From: Adenanthera pavonina
Taxonomy: Eukaryota > Streptophyta > Magnoliopsida > Fabales > Fabaceae
Assembly (NCBI GenBank): GCA_026686845.1
Contig: JAIVEN010000019.1
Coordinates: 30,322,501-30,386,500 of the forward strand
Direction: 5' to 3'
Length of the DNA stretch: 64,000 nt
The notes beneath the pieces are model-generated. The model ran no database searches. It was given only the letters and a program-made list of their open reading frames with translations, and was not told the origin of the DNA. Position numbers and translations under genes: made by a program. Positions 22,741-35,800 of this stretch are shown one piece after another (the first letter of the stretch is position 1; every line of letters begins with the position of its first letter).

Positions 22741-23254
22741 CAATGTTTTGAAAATCAGATGGATAGTTGAACCGGTCCAAAATACTAATTAGTTCAACTA
22801 TGATTAAAATGTGATTAAACCAATAGTAATATATTTCTAATTTTATTTATTATATATTATATATAAAATTAAAAAAAATTATCACTAATAAGTTTTATAG
22901 CTTAATATTTAAATATAAATAAGTTAATATTTATACATAATCACATATTAAATTTAAAATAGTCAACTAATAATTCATTATCATATTATCTATTAAATAA
23001 TTTTATAATTATTAATAATTATGCACCAGAATAATTTTTATATAATACTATATTATACTAAAAATAATACCATTTTATTCTAAAAACTTAAAAAATTAAA
23101 AAGATAAGTTAAAAGTAATTTGAACCGGTGGAACAACTAATTAACTGGTTTTTCCAATTTTTATCAATGTTTACCGATTTGGTTGATTCTTAATCAGTTC
23201 TTTCTTTTTTGGTTGATTTTATAAAGTTCTGGGCTGGTTCTAACACTAGAATTC
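22741..23254 (-). mobile_element. Second, diverged AACCGG MITE (inverted)
   Basis: Read on the minus strand, this block follows the plan of the MITE at 18356-19046: ends with AACCGGT motifs (near 22772 and 23122), an AT-rich centre with a shared AAATTTAAA...TTAATATT stretch, and a left end CAATGTTTTGAAAATCAGA resembling CAATGTTGTCAGAATCGGA. It is more decayed, and I could not define a target duplication at either end. Confidence 0.55.
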
Positions 23255-26070
23255 ACTTATTTTGATTGATTATATCCAATTTTGACAGCAATACATGCAA
23301 GTCATTTGATAATCAACATCCAGCTTATTCTTTTTTTTTTTTGGTTAAAAAAGTGATAATTGTTAGTGTCTATTAAGTAGGATCCTAGTGTTCAGGTTTG
23401 AATCCCTTTGTCACATATTCAATCCCTCGCCGAAAAGGCGATTCCGTGCGTGGAGGCCAGATCCAAGCACGAAATGCGTGGATTTTGTGAAGGGAGAGTT
23501 TTTTTTTTTTTTAAATTTTACAAAAAAAAAATTTGCGCGGCCACAGTAATCTGTGTGTGGCCGCACAGGCCTTGCTTGGCTTTGCGCCACGCACAGAAAC
23601 AGCGCCCCGCCTTGCCCTCACTTGATTTTGGCACTGTTCCAGTATTACTGTTGCTGAAGCAATTTAGCATATTTTATTAGTCTGATTTTACGTGGCACTG
23701 AAAATTCTGTTTCTCAAGTTTGACTATTTCCTTCTCAGAATGGGAAGGTCCTTATTTCTTCCATTCATGGCTCCGGACCAACATGTGTTATAACTATTAC
23801 AGCTGTAGGTACTTTACTCCGAGAGCTCATAGCATTTGCAGAAGGTCATTCTACCCTGGACACTTTCTACTTATTTTGATGTGGCAGAAGCCACATGATC
23901 TATCTTGTGTGTAAGTTCATGATAAATGTCAGGTCAAAAAAAAAAAGTTCATGATGAATTGCACTTTGAATTCTTATGCTGTTTATGATGAGGACCTTCT
24001 CAGGTACATTAGTTGCAGCTAGTGAATTATGGTTTCTAGTCGCACTCAAGTCTTGTTTTGATCCATGGAATGATTTTTTTATGAAAATGAGATGGAAATA
24101 AGATTGCGATTGGAAATGTAGATCGGCTTTAAATGTATGTTTAGTAAAAAAAGATGATGACAAAAAAATTACAAAATGACTAAAATACACCCAAATTAAA
24201 AAAACAAAAAAAATCTCCTCCTTCCTCTCTTGGCAACACCTCCAGCCACAGCTACCACCACAACTATAGCAAACAAGCCAATTTAAAAAAAAATCAGCAT
24301 CATCATCAACGGATTAGTCGCCATTTGTAAAGAGGGAGACGCCCTGTTTCACCATTGAGCAAGAGAACTACCGTTGCCATGGGTAGATGGAGTTGAGCAC
24401 ACATACAATAGTGGATCTATTGAAGCAAAAACCATCGTTATCCCCGTTGCCTTTGAATACATGGGGATTGGGGATTTAATTTTTCATATTTAGTCTATTA
24501 TTTTATATTAATTTTTTTAGCCTTTTAACATATTTTAAAGATATTTTTAGATTGATTGGGGTATTTTGAATCTATTTAAGTTAACTGAGTATTTTTTATA
24601 TTTTTTATCCAAAAAGACTATTTTTTAAGTTTAATGTTATTTTATTAATTTTCTTAATGATTTTCAGAAATTATAATAAAAAATGCAATAAATGATATTT
24701 TTTTTATTTTTTTAATTTGTTATTATTATTATTTTAATATTTCTTTTGTTTTATTTTTTTGGACAGAGGACGCAGAGTTCACGTGGGGAGTGAGACCATT
24801 TTCTTCATCCAGATTTTTCTTACTTCACTACTGCTCCGTTGCCGTGCTTGTTAACGAAGCTGTTCTGTCGTCCTGTGCTTCGAGTTAGAGGTTCATCTGT
24901 TTAGAGTTAGTCTGTTGTTAGCTAACTGGAGAGATTATTTTCAATTTCTGATATCTGAAGACAACTTGACCTTCTTAGCTTACGATCAGTTTTCTATTTC
25001 TCGGTTTCTCCTCCATTGCAATTTGTCGCAGCTCCTCTGTTTCCATCCATCATCAAGCTCGAGATATCTTCCATTCCTAATTTCTTAGATCTGTATCTTC
25101 ACTCAAGATGTTGTTCGTCCAGATTGCAGAATTGGAGAGGAGTACCAAGCATCCATCTATGAGTAGCTGATCCCATTGCTTCCTCAAGAGATTGGATCAT
25201 CACCTCTGAACATTATGCGGGAGTTTATAATTTCTTGAATATTTCCTTATAGCTATTTCCTAATTTCTATGTTGATGGGAACATTGATTGAAGATGAACT
25301 CATACATTTAGCTATATTATCATTAGATTTTAGTTATAATTGAGGATATTATGACTTTGTTGAGATTGTTAGTGTGTTGGAAATTATAATTGGATAAGTT
25401 ATTATTGCTTATTGTTATAATTGTTCAAGTGAGTTATGATAATGCATTTTGATGATGTTTAGTAAGATGTTTTGTGTTCTTTTCAATCTAATTTAGTATT
25501 AGTTAGCAATGGTAGGAATGATTCAAATGAAGTTTATGGTTAATTAAGACATTTTTAGGTATTAAATGCATTATATATAACTTTAGGGCTCAAGGTTTAT
25601 ATATATTGTGTCTAATGTCAAGTCTTTTAGTAATTATGCTTCATTAATTCTCAATTGAAAGATTATAGAAATTAATTAGGATATGTGATGATGAGATGAA
25701 ATCCAAAACTCTTGAGGATTGTTTATCATTAATCAAACAAATTAGAATTTCTTATTTATTTTCTTATTTCTAAAATAATTGAAAATTTACAAATATTTAA
25801 TTTCTTTTGTAAAATTATTTTCAATTGAATTTAAAATTCAAATCGTCATTGCTTGTGTTTATAAAGTGTTTTGAGTTAACTAAAATTAATATAGAGGTTT
25901 CACGAGAGAAATGATCTAGATTACACTATACTTCATAGTTGCTTTCTAGTTAATTTACAAGTGATACAATTAAGTTTGATCAAGATGCCAACAATAGTGG
26001 AATCATCATCATTGTGGCCATCGATGTGTGTCAAAGGACTCACCATTGCCATTGTTGTTGAGGAGTCGAC
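23255..26070. other. Intergenic DNA with an unexplained GC-richer block
   Basis: No gene recognised. About 23420-23650 is GC-richer, with ORFs lacking family character. About 24770-25210 is also richer in GC and reads like a spliced or transcribed leader (many CTTC, GTTCGTCC and short Ser/Leu runs) but has no sustained frame. The remainder is AT-rich. Confidence 0.4.
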
Positions 26071-26098
26071 GTTGTTGTTGTTGTTGTTGTTGTTGTTG
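26071..26098 (+). repeat. (GTT)n microsatellite
   Basis: About nine uninterrupted GTT units, next to diverged GTT/GCC units. Confidence 0.9.
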
Positions 26099-26218
26099 CC
26101 GTGGCCACTATCACTGGAGAGGGCGCATAGTGGAAGATGAAGGAGAGGTATCGAGAGGGAGACTTTGTGAGTGAAGGAATAATGTTGTTAAAAAATTTTT
26201 ATTCCAAAGTTTTAAGAC

Positions 26219-26429
26219 ATGTTTAATAGAAAGAAAATTGATTTTAAAAAAGAAAAAATAAGAGAGAGAATTCATCTTAATATGTTTTATAGTAAATTGT
26301 AGCTCTTTTATTGGAAACATCAATATTTTTTATAATTAATAATAACTCTTTCATTGGAAACTAAATACATTAAGATAAATTTTCTCTCATTTTTTTCTTC
26401 TTAAAATTAACTTTCTTCCAACCAAACAT
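26219..26429. mobile_element. Foldback MITE with ~100-bp terminal inverted repeats
   Basis: The left half (ATGTTTAATAGAAAGAAAATT...) matches the reverse complement of the right half (ATGTTTGGTTGGAAGAAAGTT...). Shared blocks include TCTTAAT near 26277 and the paired TTTTATTGGAAAC/TTTCATTGGAAAC arms near the centre. The whole 211-bp unit could form one hairpin. No target duplication was clear. It has no coding. Confidence 0.7.
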
Positions 26430-26789
26430 AACATTATATCTCAATCTCACCCCCAATGGGTTTTATGATTCCCAAAAACATGGTAATATCTGATTTTTGG
26501 GAATGAAGTAATCTGTGTATTAAACACACACCACAAAGGAATATTTCATCCATTATTCTCTCAGAGCCATCTCTCATACCAAACAAAACCTTTGCTGTAA
26601 ATCCTTTGGATGGATTCCTCTTATTGCAATTTTAAAACAAAAAGAAATTAAAGCTGTCATATAAATTGCCGTTGCCAATCTAGTTATACTAGGAATTTCA
26701 CGCTGCTTCAAATCTTTTGTTGGTTATTTAACATTGGATGGACGCAAGAAAAGCATATAAACGTGTTCCTGCGTGTAAGTTCATGATCA

Positions 26790-27300
26790 TGAAGTCATTA
26801 TCTATGTCACTATCTATCCGTGCGCCTGTTGGATCATCCAATTTGCGCACTCATCATAGCTTTTCTGAATATGTAATCAATTGTGACCGATCAATATCGA
26901 GATTTCTTATGTTGTTAATAACATTTCTCACAGAGTGATTTGTGAAATTCTCACAAACAATGAGGCCTATAGCTCTGATAGAATCAGACATTAATCTTTC
27001 TAAACCCATTGTCCCAGCAAATTTTAATGCCTTGTAAGATTAACATAAGCTTAGCAGTAGTGTTAGGTACACAACCTAATTTAGCCATGTAGCTTGAGAT
27101 CCATTCACCTTCACAGTATCATATAGATGACCCTGTCTACATAGCCTCTTCTCTCTGATCAACGGACCCATCAGTGGATTTTTCAGGTGGTCTCCATCTG
27201 GAATAGATCTCTCTTTGCTTGATTCATAGAGTCGCCTTTATGGATTTCATCCTCAAGTCTTTCGCAAACTTCTAAGTGCTCCTGAAGATGATGTCCCATT
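26790..27300 (-). pseudogene. RNase H-like (RVT_3) domain fragment, decayed
   Basis: On the minus strand, in several frames, the region reads WRPPEKSTDGSVDQRE, then EWISSYMAKLG, VPNTTAKLMLILQGIKICWD, SDSIRAIGLIVCENFTNHSVRN and a final ANWIQQAHG-like end. This is the plant RNase H-type domain found in LINE-derived single genes (Pfam RVT_3). The first Asp (STDGSVD) and the SDS Asp remain, but the catalytic Glu of TAELMAIL has become Lys and stops and a frameshift interrupt it. No reverse transcriptase lies next to it, so it is an isolated fragment. Confidence 0.65.
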
Positions 27301-27309
27301 GTTATTGAA

Positions 27310-30300
27310 ATTGTTGCCAATCTAGTTGGGAATTTCATGTTGCTTCAATGGTCAGGGATGATGGCCACGTGTTAAAATCCACTATCCGATTCACAATAAT
27401 GACAACAACATGCTTGCATGGTTGCGTCCAATGTCAGACAACTAGGACTAGCAAAACATTTATGTGGGGCCCATGTGCGTCTCTTTCATACTCAGTGGCG
27501 GACACATTGCAAAGCTTGGCACCTGAAATTTTGTATCAAGAATCCCATCACCAAAGCCTAAGCAAGATTGCACCATACCATAAATAATAAAATATGTTTA
27601 TATAGGATATTTTATCTTCAATCCTATATATATATATAATTTTTTATAATATATAAAATAATATTTATTATATATTTTTAAAAAAATATTTATATTTAAT
27701 ATATCTAAAATAAAATTAAATAAGGATAGTTTTAAAAAAATATTAAATTTTTAAAAAAAATTAAGATAATTAATTAATTTTAATTTTAATTTTTAATTCA
27801 CGTAATTTAATTAAAAGGGTAGTATAAGGATAAGTGGGAGTATTTTGAAATTGAAAGTCAAATCCAATATATATCTACCTTGCATGTAAACGTTGCTTGC
27901 ATTTATAATAATCATCATATCCATTTGGCGTACCGACACGTGGGTATGGTCCCACTTAGCAAGTAGAAGAAATTGTAAAGGATTGCTCCTTGACGACGAA
28001 ATCTGGAAGTGTACCAGAAAGGCCAAAGCCATTACAAAAACCTTGTGCTTTCGATAATGATGCGTAAGATGACAATTAATTCATCACTCATAAGTAAGGC
28101 TTTCTCTCACAAAAATACGGCTACTAAAATTTAAAGACGGTTTTTGTGGAGCCATTATTACAGCAACTGACAAGGGAAAAAAATCATATACTACATATTT
28201 TACAATATTTCTGTTTAACCTATGCGGTATGCCGTAATAATCCACAGTTTATACTGATAAAATCAAGAATCAATATTACGGGTTAAAAGACAGAAGCAGT
28301 CTGATAAAGATCTGATTTTTTAAATTAAAGTGGTCAAGCGAAGTATTCAGTTAAAGAAAAAGCAAAAGGAAGGTAAGGCTATCCTAAAAGAAATACAAAT
28401 ATATAGCCTTACTCTTTCTTTTTTTTTTTTGGGTTATGTCCAACCATTGAAGAAAAACTTGCATCAAAAGATATACAAAACAGAATAAAAGAAAAAAGGA
28501 AAGAAAATTTCCATATTGTCAATAAAAGTTAAAAATTAGATTCATCAATCTCAACAAAATGAAAGGCAGATGAAATGATGAGAAAGCAACCCAGCTAAGG
28601 TTACCATTTGGCAGGATAGTGATGACCAATGCACATGGAAGGTGAGTTTGAATCTTTTTTTGGTTGAAGACAGAGACTAGAAAGGATCCAATTAAACAAA
28701 AACAACAACGACAATTGTTCATGTCAAAACTTGACACGATAGTAGGTTAAAGTTTTTTTCCCCTGCACATTGAAAAGGTGTTTTCATTCAAACCAGCAGA
28801 ACTCCATCCACTATATGCCTTGCCCCTTTCTTTTCTTTTCTTTTCTTTTCTTTTTTTGGGTTTTTTTCTTTCTTTTCTTAGCCATGAGTTGCAGGGACAA
28901 GGGGATAAGCTTCACCTAAAGCCAAAAGCAAGCACCGTTAAAACACTTGTCCAAGGATCAACTTAGTGCCGGCTAAAGGTGACCTACCAACTACTTCATT
29001 ATGCGAAAGTGCACAATTTTACTTTTAGCCAAGCGTAATGATGGCTTATGAAACAGATTAGTGAGCCATCAAGTCATCGGCTATTATTGGTTAGTTGCAT
29101 ACGTAATGCAACAAATTCCCAGTTGGGCTCCTTAATTTGTGTTTCTATCCATTTGTCTGATTAAATGATAGAATCATTTTAATAAAAATAGATTAATAAG
29201 ACATAAACATGAATGTGAAGGTGGTCGCAGAGTAGGACAAGTGATCAATTATGGTTGTGCAGCTGGCATATCGGAAAATCCCTACAGGCTACAGGTGATA
29301 AATATTTAACTGTCAATTTGGCGTCTCAGGGTTGAGAAAAGAAACCTGAATCTGAATGGGAAGAATTCAAACAAGGAAAACACGAGAATAGTGACCTCAA
29401 TTAAAGTGCTTCCCTCTTTATGAGAGCTAGAACGATATGTCTCTGCTTTACCCAGCCTCAGCCTTTTACCCTCTGATTCGTCCAACGCTGCAGCAATAAT
29501 GAAATTTTAACATGGGCTTGCCTTTAAATTTAATCTTTATATAGTGCCAACTACTATATATCAACGGTTAGTGGGTTCTAAACTTACAGCTGATAAAGGG
29601 CGGCTAAGGTGATTCATGCTCATGAACATATGGCAAATAATGAACGAGAACACTTGTGACCCATGTTATTATAGAGAACGACCCTTTTAGGGTCAGATAC
29701 CCATCATTTGTTAGATTTTTCCACACACTTGTACCATCATATTGACCAAACCTGAGATATCACTGATAGCGATCCTTTATCTTATTGGATAATGCAAAGA
29801 GTAAAAAGGTACAAGAGATGCTCAAACAGTAACCAAAATGCTCTTTAAATCATCAAATTACCTGTGCGATACAGCAAATAAAATACGTTTTAATTAATTA
29901 GTGGGGATGACAGGATAATGATAACATTAGCTTAAGGGGAAACTTGATCATTACTTTAAACAATTTTATGAGAATTTCCCTGAGCAATTTTTTTCTTTTC
30001 CAGTGAAATATCCCTGTGCAATTTCATGCAGCACACTGGTGGAACCAATAAAGTTTAAAAGGGAAAGAAGGCTCATGCGTCTATTACTTCATAAATTATG
30101 CTAGCTAATCCCAAGTTAAAAAATGAAATAGAGAAGAAAGGGAAAATGTGTCAATCAGAATAATATAAACAAGTAGCAGGGACATACAGGTATTTTAATG
30201 TCATCTTCCTTAACTTAGCTATCTGCAATATTTTTCTTTTTAATACCAACTTGTTTTTAGAAGTATATTAGTTTCTAACTAATTTAGATCAAATCAAATT

Positions 30301-30580
30301 GAGTCATATGGTATAAACTATAAAAATCTCTCAGTAATAATTTTCTTCATACACAATTTATAAGTTTGCTTAAAAAGAACAAATGTCCAACCACTTGAAT
30401 CAATTATTATCACAATATATACAATAATTTAATATAACTAAAATTATCAAATTGCAGCTAACTTGATTTTGTTAGCATCCTTGGCCAGCTTCGTCCTTCT
30501 TGGCCCTACTTTCTTATGATGGGATTACACGTACCGCCGTCTTTCTCCTACCAACTCAATTCTTATTTTGAATCATAATC
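27310..30580. other. Intergenic region upstream of the NAC gene, no gene seen
   Basis: AT-rich runs occur at 27600-27800. A (CTTTT)n microsatellite lies at about 28826-28857. A segment at 27880-28080, with ACACGTGGG and mixed composition, looks promoter-like but leads to no gene. The distal NAC promoter presumably lies in the last 1-2 kb. Confidence 0.5.
28826..28857 (+). repeat. (CTTTT)n microsatellite
   Basis: Five or more CTTTT units in succession within a T-rich tract. Confidence 0.8.
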
Positions 30581-30583
30581 AAC

Positions 30584-30588
<5 letters not shown>

Positions 30589-30620
<32 letters not shown>
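30589..30620 (+). promoter_or_regulatory. (CT)16 tract just before the NAC TATA box
   Basis: A pure CT run of 32 bases ends three bases before a TATA stretch (30624-30633, GTATATATAG). Pyrimidine tracts in this position are common in plant core promoters, and GAGA-type factors bind such runs. The ATG at 30693 is 60 bases downstream of the TATA box, leaving a very short leader. Confidence 0.7.
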
Positions 30621-30624
<4 letters not shown>

Positions 30625-30692
30625 GTATATATAGGACCTAAACTTACCCCAAATGCCAAAATCCACTAAACAAACATATAATATAGGAGATA

Positions 30693-31540
30693 ATGGCAGA
30701 TGGAAGCGTCAACCTTCCTCCTGGGTTTCACTTCTCTCCAACGGATGAAGAACTTGTCTTTCACTTTCTGTACAGCAAAGTTTCTCTTTTACCTTGCCAT
30801 CCTAACATCATCCCTGATCTTGATATTTCTGTGTCTGATCCTTGGGAATTAAAGGGTATGCTTCTGCCCGTTGTCAACTAGTTCTATATTTCACAATCAC
30901 GTTTAGACATAACAAAAGAAGCGACATGATTAACCATCGATATATGCATGGATGAAACTCTAAATCTCTATACAGGTAAGGCGTTGTCAAGTGGAAATCA
31001 ATACTATTTCTTCACCAAAGTGAACGAGAACAGAACCACACAAAGTGGGTGCTGGAGAGAAATAGGAGTCGCTGAGTCTATTGTCTCGGCCGCTGACAAG
31101 AAAGTGGGAATAAAGAAGTGCCTCGTGTTCAACATTGGAGAAGCTCCAGAAGGTACTGAAACCAGCTGGGTAATGCAAGAGTATCATTTTTGCTCATCAG
31201 GGTGTAACACTACATCATATAGAAGTGCCAGAGGAAGAAGAAAACCGGTAAGTGATTCATTTTTTCAGTTAAACCATTTAGTTAGTAGCAGTACCATATA
31301 CGGCAAATCAAATTGATGAACTTCCAATTGATCTCTGCTAATAAATCTGCGAGACAGGATCAGAGCCAGAACATATGGGCTTTATGCCGTGTTTATGAAA
31401 GAAACAGAGATTCTCAACAAGAAGTAAACTACTGTGATGAAGATGATGAAGATGACAGTAGAACAGAGCTATCATGGTTGGACGAAGTCTTTTTGTCATT
31501 GGATGATGATCTTGAAGAAATTAACCTGGCTTATTATTAG
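30693..31540 (+). CDS. XND1: NAC transcription factor, XND1/NAC104 type
   Basis: Three exons join in frame: 30693-30855, 30976-31247 and 31358-31540 (618 bp, 205 residues), with GT-AG introns of 120 and 110 bases. The protein starts with the NAC A motif (LPPGFHFSPTDEEL), then LPCHPNIIPDLD and DPWELKGKAL, and has the DNA-contact region with GCWREIG and VGIKKCLVF, followed by WVMQEY and WALCRVYERN. The short acidic tail DDSRTELSWLDEVFLSLDD is the XND1-specific end; from memory XND1 negatively regulates xylem vessel differentiation and binds RBR through a motif in this tail. It acts in the nucleus as a dimer. Unusual changes against the usual domain are FHFS for FRFH and CWREIG for YWKPIG. It is followed about 1.3 kb later by the E1 alpha gene on the same strand. 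Confidence 0.88.
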
Positions 31541-32837
31541 AATGACTGTATATTTAGATGATAGATAGAAACTCCTTGCATAATCAGAGTTCTCCGTTAC
31601 ATGTATTTGAGTGGCAATCTAGCTAAGGCTTCACTCTTACCTGCAGAACCACTTGGTTAAAGTGTATCTGTTTACGTGATGGCTTTACTGTCGCCTTTCC
31701 AACTTCCTGGTACACCTGAGAATATTAGCTTTTCCAAAATGCAGCTCATGTAATTTTCTTTGTTTGTATGGCACAACGACTTTACTACTTTAGCCATCTT
31801 CTTTAGCACCATATGCAGTTATTATAAAATGTTTTCACACCCGCTGTTAAGTAATCAAAATTTAAACTAAGAAATCTTAACATTTGACTTAACTAACTTT
31901 GAGAATATTACCCAAAAAAAGAAGGGGGAAAACGTTAGCAGCAGAAAGATATGCGATCTTCCCATGGTTAGTAATTGGATCTATTTGATACTCTAAATAG
32001 ATATTCACTTTTCGCTTCATGCCACAAAAAGACAAAAGTTGATCCAATTAATATATATTTTATTACAACAAGGTAGAGAATAGAGATGGTTTCATTTTAC
32101 AGCCAAGAGAGGAGATCCGTGAACAAATTTTCGCTTGGAGTAAAAATCGACACAAGTAGACAGAGAATAATTTACAAGCCTCAAAACCCCTCGTCTGGTA
32201 GTTACATATTATCCGGTTAACCATCATCAGCAATCCGGGAGAAAAAACAACATAAAAGGGGGCCTTGCAGTCCAACACATAAGTCTTCTTTTTTTTGGCC
32301 TGATCTAATACGTAAGTCATACCAGTGGAATTGCATGATTCTTGCTTGTCTTTTTTATCACATTTGGATATAGTCTACAATAAAATCTTGCCAATGCCCA
32401 GAACATGAATTTATATACCATAGTATTTACACAACTATGATTATTTTATTTCACAAACAAACCACTAATCTATTTTGCAATTATTATGTAGTCCAAAAGA
32501 TTTTGGGTTATGATTCAGTTTTGTCTAGTTTCATAAATTTATTTAGTAAGAAAGAAAAAAAGATTATAGGACTTATCCAGTTCTAGGCAAATCGCTCCGT
32601 CCCACCCTAATTAAACTATTCTTCACACGTGTCCACGTATCATAGGTTACTCTAAATTCAGTTTTTTTTTTTAACTATTTCCCTTAAGACCTGCAATTTT
32701 TAATTGGATATTATATATCAACGCCGCAATGAGGGATGAATCTGAAGGTGGATACTTGCACGAATTGTCTTACCTACTCTTCGGCTATTCCGCTTCATCT
32801 CCACCGTCGGCATCTATTGTGATTTGGTGATCGCGCC
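31541..32837. other. Spacer between NAC and E1 alpha genes
   Basis: The NAC 3' end, then AT-rich spacer, then the E1 alpha promoter and leader. CACACGTGTCCACG near 32621-32635 holds an ACGTG core of the ABRE/G-box type, about 200 bases before the ATG. No further gene seen. Confidence 0.5.
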
Positions 32838-35800
32838 ATGGCTCTGCACATGAGGAAATCTGCGACCATCCTCAGCCATCTCATATCAAAAAAGGCGGCT
32901 GCACTTCAACGAAGCTCTTGGAGTCCTTGGACCACTCACTTCTACCGGAACGCCCTATATCAGCCAAATTTCAGAAACTTGAGTGATAATCACCGATTTG
33001 AGTCGACTTCAGCACAAAATCGTTTGAGTTCCGTTCATGCCGATGAGAATCAGGTACTCACTGCTAAGCTCCCCCTAGGTGCAATGTTGTGGCATAGAAA
33101 TTTGGAATGCTTCTTATAATGATTCAGCGTATTGCAGTCATGACTGGGAAAGATTTTTCATTTCAGCGACTCTTGGGAGAAAAATTGGTGTCTGTGGTTA
33201 GCTTAACCAAAATCGTTATCGAAAAGAAAACTAGATAGACATGAACAAAATCTGCCTACTAAGCTGTGAATTGTGCAAGGGCCCATGGGCTTTGATGAAA
33301 TGGATTCGGGCCTAAGCCTATTTATGCCTCTCCCTTTTAAAAAAAAAAGCATCTTTCACGGCGCTATTTTCTATATTCGACAAAAAACGGTTATTTTCTA
33401 TATTGGTTAAACACGGTTGCCGCCGCTCTGCATCGCCTTCAAACTTCAAACAATTCTTATTAAAGTACAGTTTTTGAAATTCCTTTCCAGCAAACTCGCC
33501 CATATGGAATATGGTCTGTTTTTTATTGATAACCGTGTAGGCCGCATGGTTGGAGTACATCGTATCCCTTCTTAAAAGTTTATCTGGACTGTGCAATACG
33601 TATGAAGCAAAACTGCATTGTGAATAGAACTACGAGATATCTTATCATTCGAACTCTTAAAATGAGCCCTTTTATTGCAATGCTTCGATAGTAAATATGT
33701 AATGAAGTAGGACCTAGATAAGAAGCGAAAAAGCTAAAGTTATTGAAGGTGATTGAGACACTTAAGGTCTATACTGAATCCTGTATACAAAATCAGCATG
33801 CTATGCATTCTTAATAAATAGTGGCACCAAAGCTGGCTCTTCCATCTTTGCGAACTTTGTTAACACTATCAGGATATGGCAGGTTTTGGATTTTCCTGGA
33901 GGAACAGTGAAATTTACCCCTGAAATGAGGTTTATATCTGAATCTCCAGAGGAAAGAACATGGTGCTACCGGGTCCTTGATGACAATGGGCAGCCAATTC
34001 TGGGCTATAACTTCGAGCAGGTCTTCACATCCCCAACCTATCCATAGTATTAATATTTTCTTTGCAAGTGCTATAAGTGAATTTAAGGATAATGTTACGA
34101 AAAGAAACTGATTGATATCAATAATTTTAGGTTAGCAAGGAAATTGCTGTCAAAATGTATCATAACATGGTTACTCTTCAAACTATGGACACACTATTTT
34201 ATGAAGCACAAAGACAAGGTAGAATTTCTTTTTATGCAACAACCATTGGAGAAGAGGCGATCAATATTGCATCAGCTGCGGCTCTCAACATGGATGACCT
34301 TATCTTCCCTCAGGTTACAAGCGCATTATACATATAAAAGGAAACTTTTTTGCTTCAGTCTATGTTTCAGCTAGACTTTAACCTATACCCTCTTTGGGGA
34401 TTTATTTTATTAATTCACCGCCTCGTTTAATTTGAAGGAAATGGTACTACAGTAATACTAATTTCGATTACATGCAGTATAGGGAACCTGGAGTCCTGCT
34501 ATGGCGTGGTTTTACTCTGCAGGAATTTGCAAATCAATGTTTTTCCAATAAATATGATAATGGGAAAGGACGGCAAATGCCAGTCCATTATGTGTCTAAC
34601 CAACTCAATTACGTGACTGTGGCATCAACAGTTGCGTAAGTATCTAAAGCTTCTTTAATTATGCATTGGTTCATAAAACTTTATGGGTTCTTCACTCCAT
34701 TATATTGAAAGCCGCAAAATGCTTAACTCGCTGATGTTCCAGCTCGCAACTTCCCCATGCCGTTGGAGCTGCATATTCTTTAAAGATGGACAAAAAGGAT
34801 GCTTGTGCTGTCACTTATTTTGGTGATGGTGGCTCAAGTGAGGTAACTAAACAATTTCTGTCATTTAAGAGACGCATTTATGAAATGAAATGTTTAGGTG
34901 ACTAATACACCGCATGGCGTAAGAACTTGTATATGGTTCTGTTGGCGCTTCAGAGGAATTTAGCCATACAGTATCACTTGTGGGCTAAAATTTTTCAGCT
35001 TTAGTGCTTCCTTACCTTTTCTATACTACTGTATTTTGCATTGATTTGTACTTAATTAAGACCTGGACGGTGAGATACAACATGCAACAGTATGTTTTTT
35101 GTTTCCTTTGCAATGAAGGATCCTCAGTTATTGAAGAGAATTGTTCTTATTCTATATATTAATAAATTGCATTGTCAGGGAGATTTCCATGCCGCTTTAA
35201 ATTTTGCTGCTGTTATGGAGGCCCCTGTTATTTTTATATGTCGGAATAATGGATGGGCTATTAGCACTCCTACATCAGATCAGTTTCGAAGTAATTTCCA
35301 ATTTTGGTACTTTCTGATCAAGTTGGTAGCATTGTTTCATAACGTCTAAATGCAATTGTTCTTTATTTTCCCTGTATGCATAGGTGATGGGGTTGTTGTG
35401 AGAGGGCGAGCTTATGGAGTTCGCAGTATTCGTGTAGATGGCAATGATGCCCTGGCAGTTTATAGTGCTGTTAAAGCTTCTCGTCAAATGGCAGTTAGTG
35501 AGCAGAGACCGGTTCTAATTGAGGTAAGGTGATAACTTTTTTGGCGGCAGCAGCATGTGCTGTGATGTGAAGATATTTTAATGGCAGACCAATGTTATAT
35601 TTGTTTTCCCTTCACAGACCCTAACATACAGAGTGGGACACCACTCCACATCAGATGATTCCACCAAGTATCGCGCCGCCAAAGAGATTGAATTGTGGAG
35701 ATTGGCACGAGATCCTGTGGCTAGATTTAGAAAGTGGATTGAAAGAAACGGCTGGTGGAATTGTGAGGCTGAATCAGAGCTCAGGAACAGTGTGAGACAG

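Noticed and set aside
23408..23680. 90-aa ORF in a GC-richer stretch
   Set aside because: Poly-Phe and mixed composition, no domain, no promoter signal seen.
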